Of a DNA stretch of 50,517 bases, positions 49,887-50,517 are shown piece by piece; positions within the stretch are counted from its first letter, which is position 1, and each line of letters opens with the position of its first letter. The position numbers and the translations under genes are program-made. This DNA comes from an uncultured Pelagibacteraceae bacterium (GTDB lineage: Bacteria; Pseudomonadota; Alphaproteobacteria; Pelagibacterales; Pelagibacteraceae): positions 1 to 50,517 of the forward strand of contig CACLHE010000002.1 in assembly GCA_902606665.1 (NCBI GenBank), in the 5' to 3' direction. Under the pieces are notes generated by a model. The model ran no database searches. It had not been told where the DNA came from and saw only the letters and a program-made list of their open reading frames with translations.

Positions 49887-50517
49887 ATGAATGAAGAAAA
49901 TAAAAACATTTATATTTCTTATTGGTTGTTGTTAATAACTCTACTAGTAAGTGTCATGATAGTTGTAGGAGGTCTTACAAGATTAACCGATTCAGGTTTA
50001 TCAATTACAAAATGGGATTTAATTTCAGGTTTTATTCCACCTTTAAATATGAATGACTGGGATAAAGCTTTCTCTTTGTATAAGGAAATACCTGAATATA
50101 AACTTCTAAATTCATTAATGACCATTAATGAATTTAAAATAATATATTGGTGGGAGTATATTCATAGATTATTGGGACGTATTATTGGCCTATTGTATTT
50201 GTTACCTTTGCTTTTTTTTACATTCAGGAAATTTATACATAAAAAATCACTATTAACTTTTTATTTTATTTTCTTTCTAATCTTTTTTCAGGGTTTTATT
50301 GGTTGGTATATGGTTCAGAGTGGTTTAACTGAAAGAACTGATGTTAGCCATTATCGATTATCTCTACACTTAATAATAGCCTTTTTCATATTTATTTTAT
50401 TATTTTGGAATTACTTAGCTTATAAAGAAAAAGTGATTATAAAAAATAGAAAGAAGCTGCCCATTTTTTTACCTATTGTTTTCATGTTATTGCTCTTGCT
50501 TCAAATTTCTATAGGAG
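49887..50517 (+). CDS. ctaA: Heme A synthase CtaA/COX15 (truncated at window end)
   Basis: Translated: MNEENKNIYISYWLLLITLLVSVMIVVGGLTRLTDSGLSITKWDLISGFIPPLN...IIYWWEYIHRLLGRIIGLLYLLPL...GWYMVQSGL. Confidence 0.95.
   Translation, partial: MNEENKNIYISYWLLLITLLVSVMIVVGGLTRLTDSGLSITKWDLISGFIPPLNMNDWDKAFSLYKEIPEYKLLNSLMTINEFKIIYWWEYIHRLLGRIIGLLYLLPLLFFTFRKFIHKKSLLTFYFIFFLIFFQGFIGWYMVQSGLTERTDVSHYRLSLHLIIAFFIFILLFWNYLAYKEKVIIKNRKKLPIFLPIVFMLLLLLQISIG

Overview
This window is a very AT-rich, densely packed bacterial chromosome segment. Protein content and gene order point to a streamlined alphaproteobacterium of the SAR11/Pelagibacter type; that assignment is an inference from gene recognition, not a search. 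It begins inside rpsM at the end of the alpha ribosomal operon (rpsM-rpsK-rpoA-rplQ) and ends inside ctaA. Nearly all of it is core metabolism and information processing: rluC/lipB, mgtE, panC, galU-ugd, topA, plsY, pyrC-pyrB, ruvX, gatCAB, a sarcosine oxidase cluster (soxB-D-A-G), tRNA-Ser(GCU), a lytic transglycosylase, dapA-smpB-folK-RSH-pyrE-pdxJ-acpS-lepB-rnc-recO, hemB, an Asp/Asn beta-hydroxylase-like protein, rpiB-glyA-nrdR-ribD-ribE-ribB-ribH-nusB, hppA, bamE, a cytochrome bc1 chaperone, rpmF-plsX-ihfA-merR-rpmG, chorismate mutase and ctaA. I saw no mobile element, CRISPR array, prophage, rRNA or obvious defence system, and nothing I would call an undescribed multi-gene system. The points worth a second look are: genes missing from normally conserved neighbourhoods (rpoZ, era, dprA, fabH, DUF177/yceD, thiL); proteins with lost or altered domains (RSH, RecO, RibB/A, NrdR); extreme compaction (overlapping convergent genes, and two divergent genes whose start codons abut at CATATG); a small orphan exported protein; and an orphan 2OG-hydroxylase-like protein.
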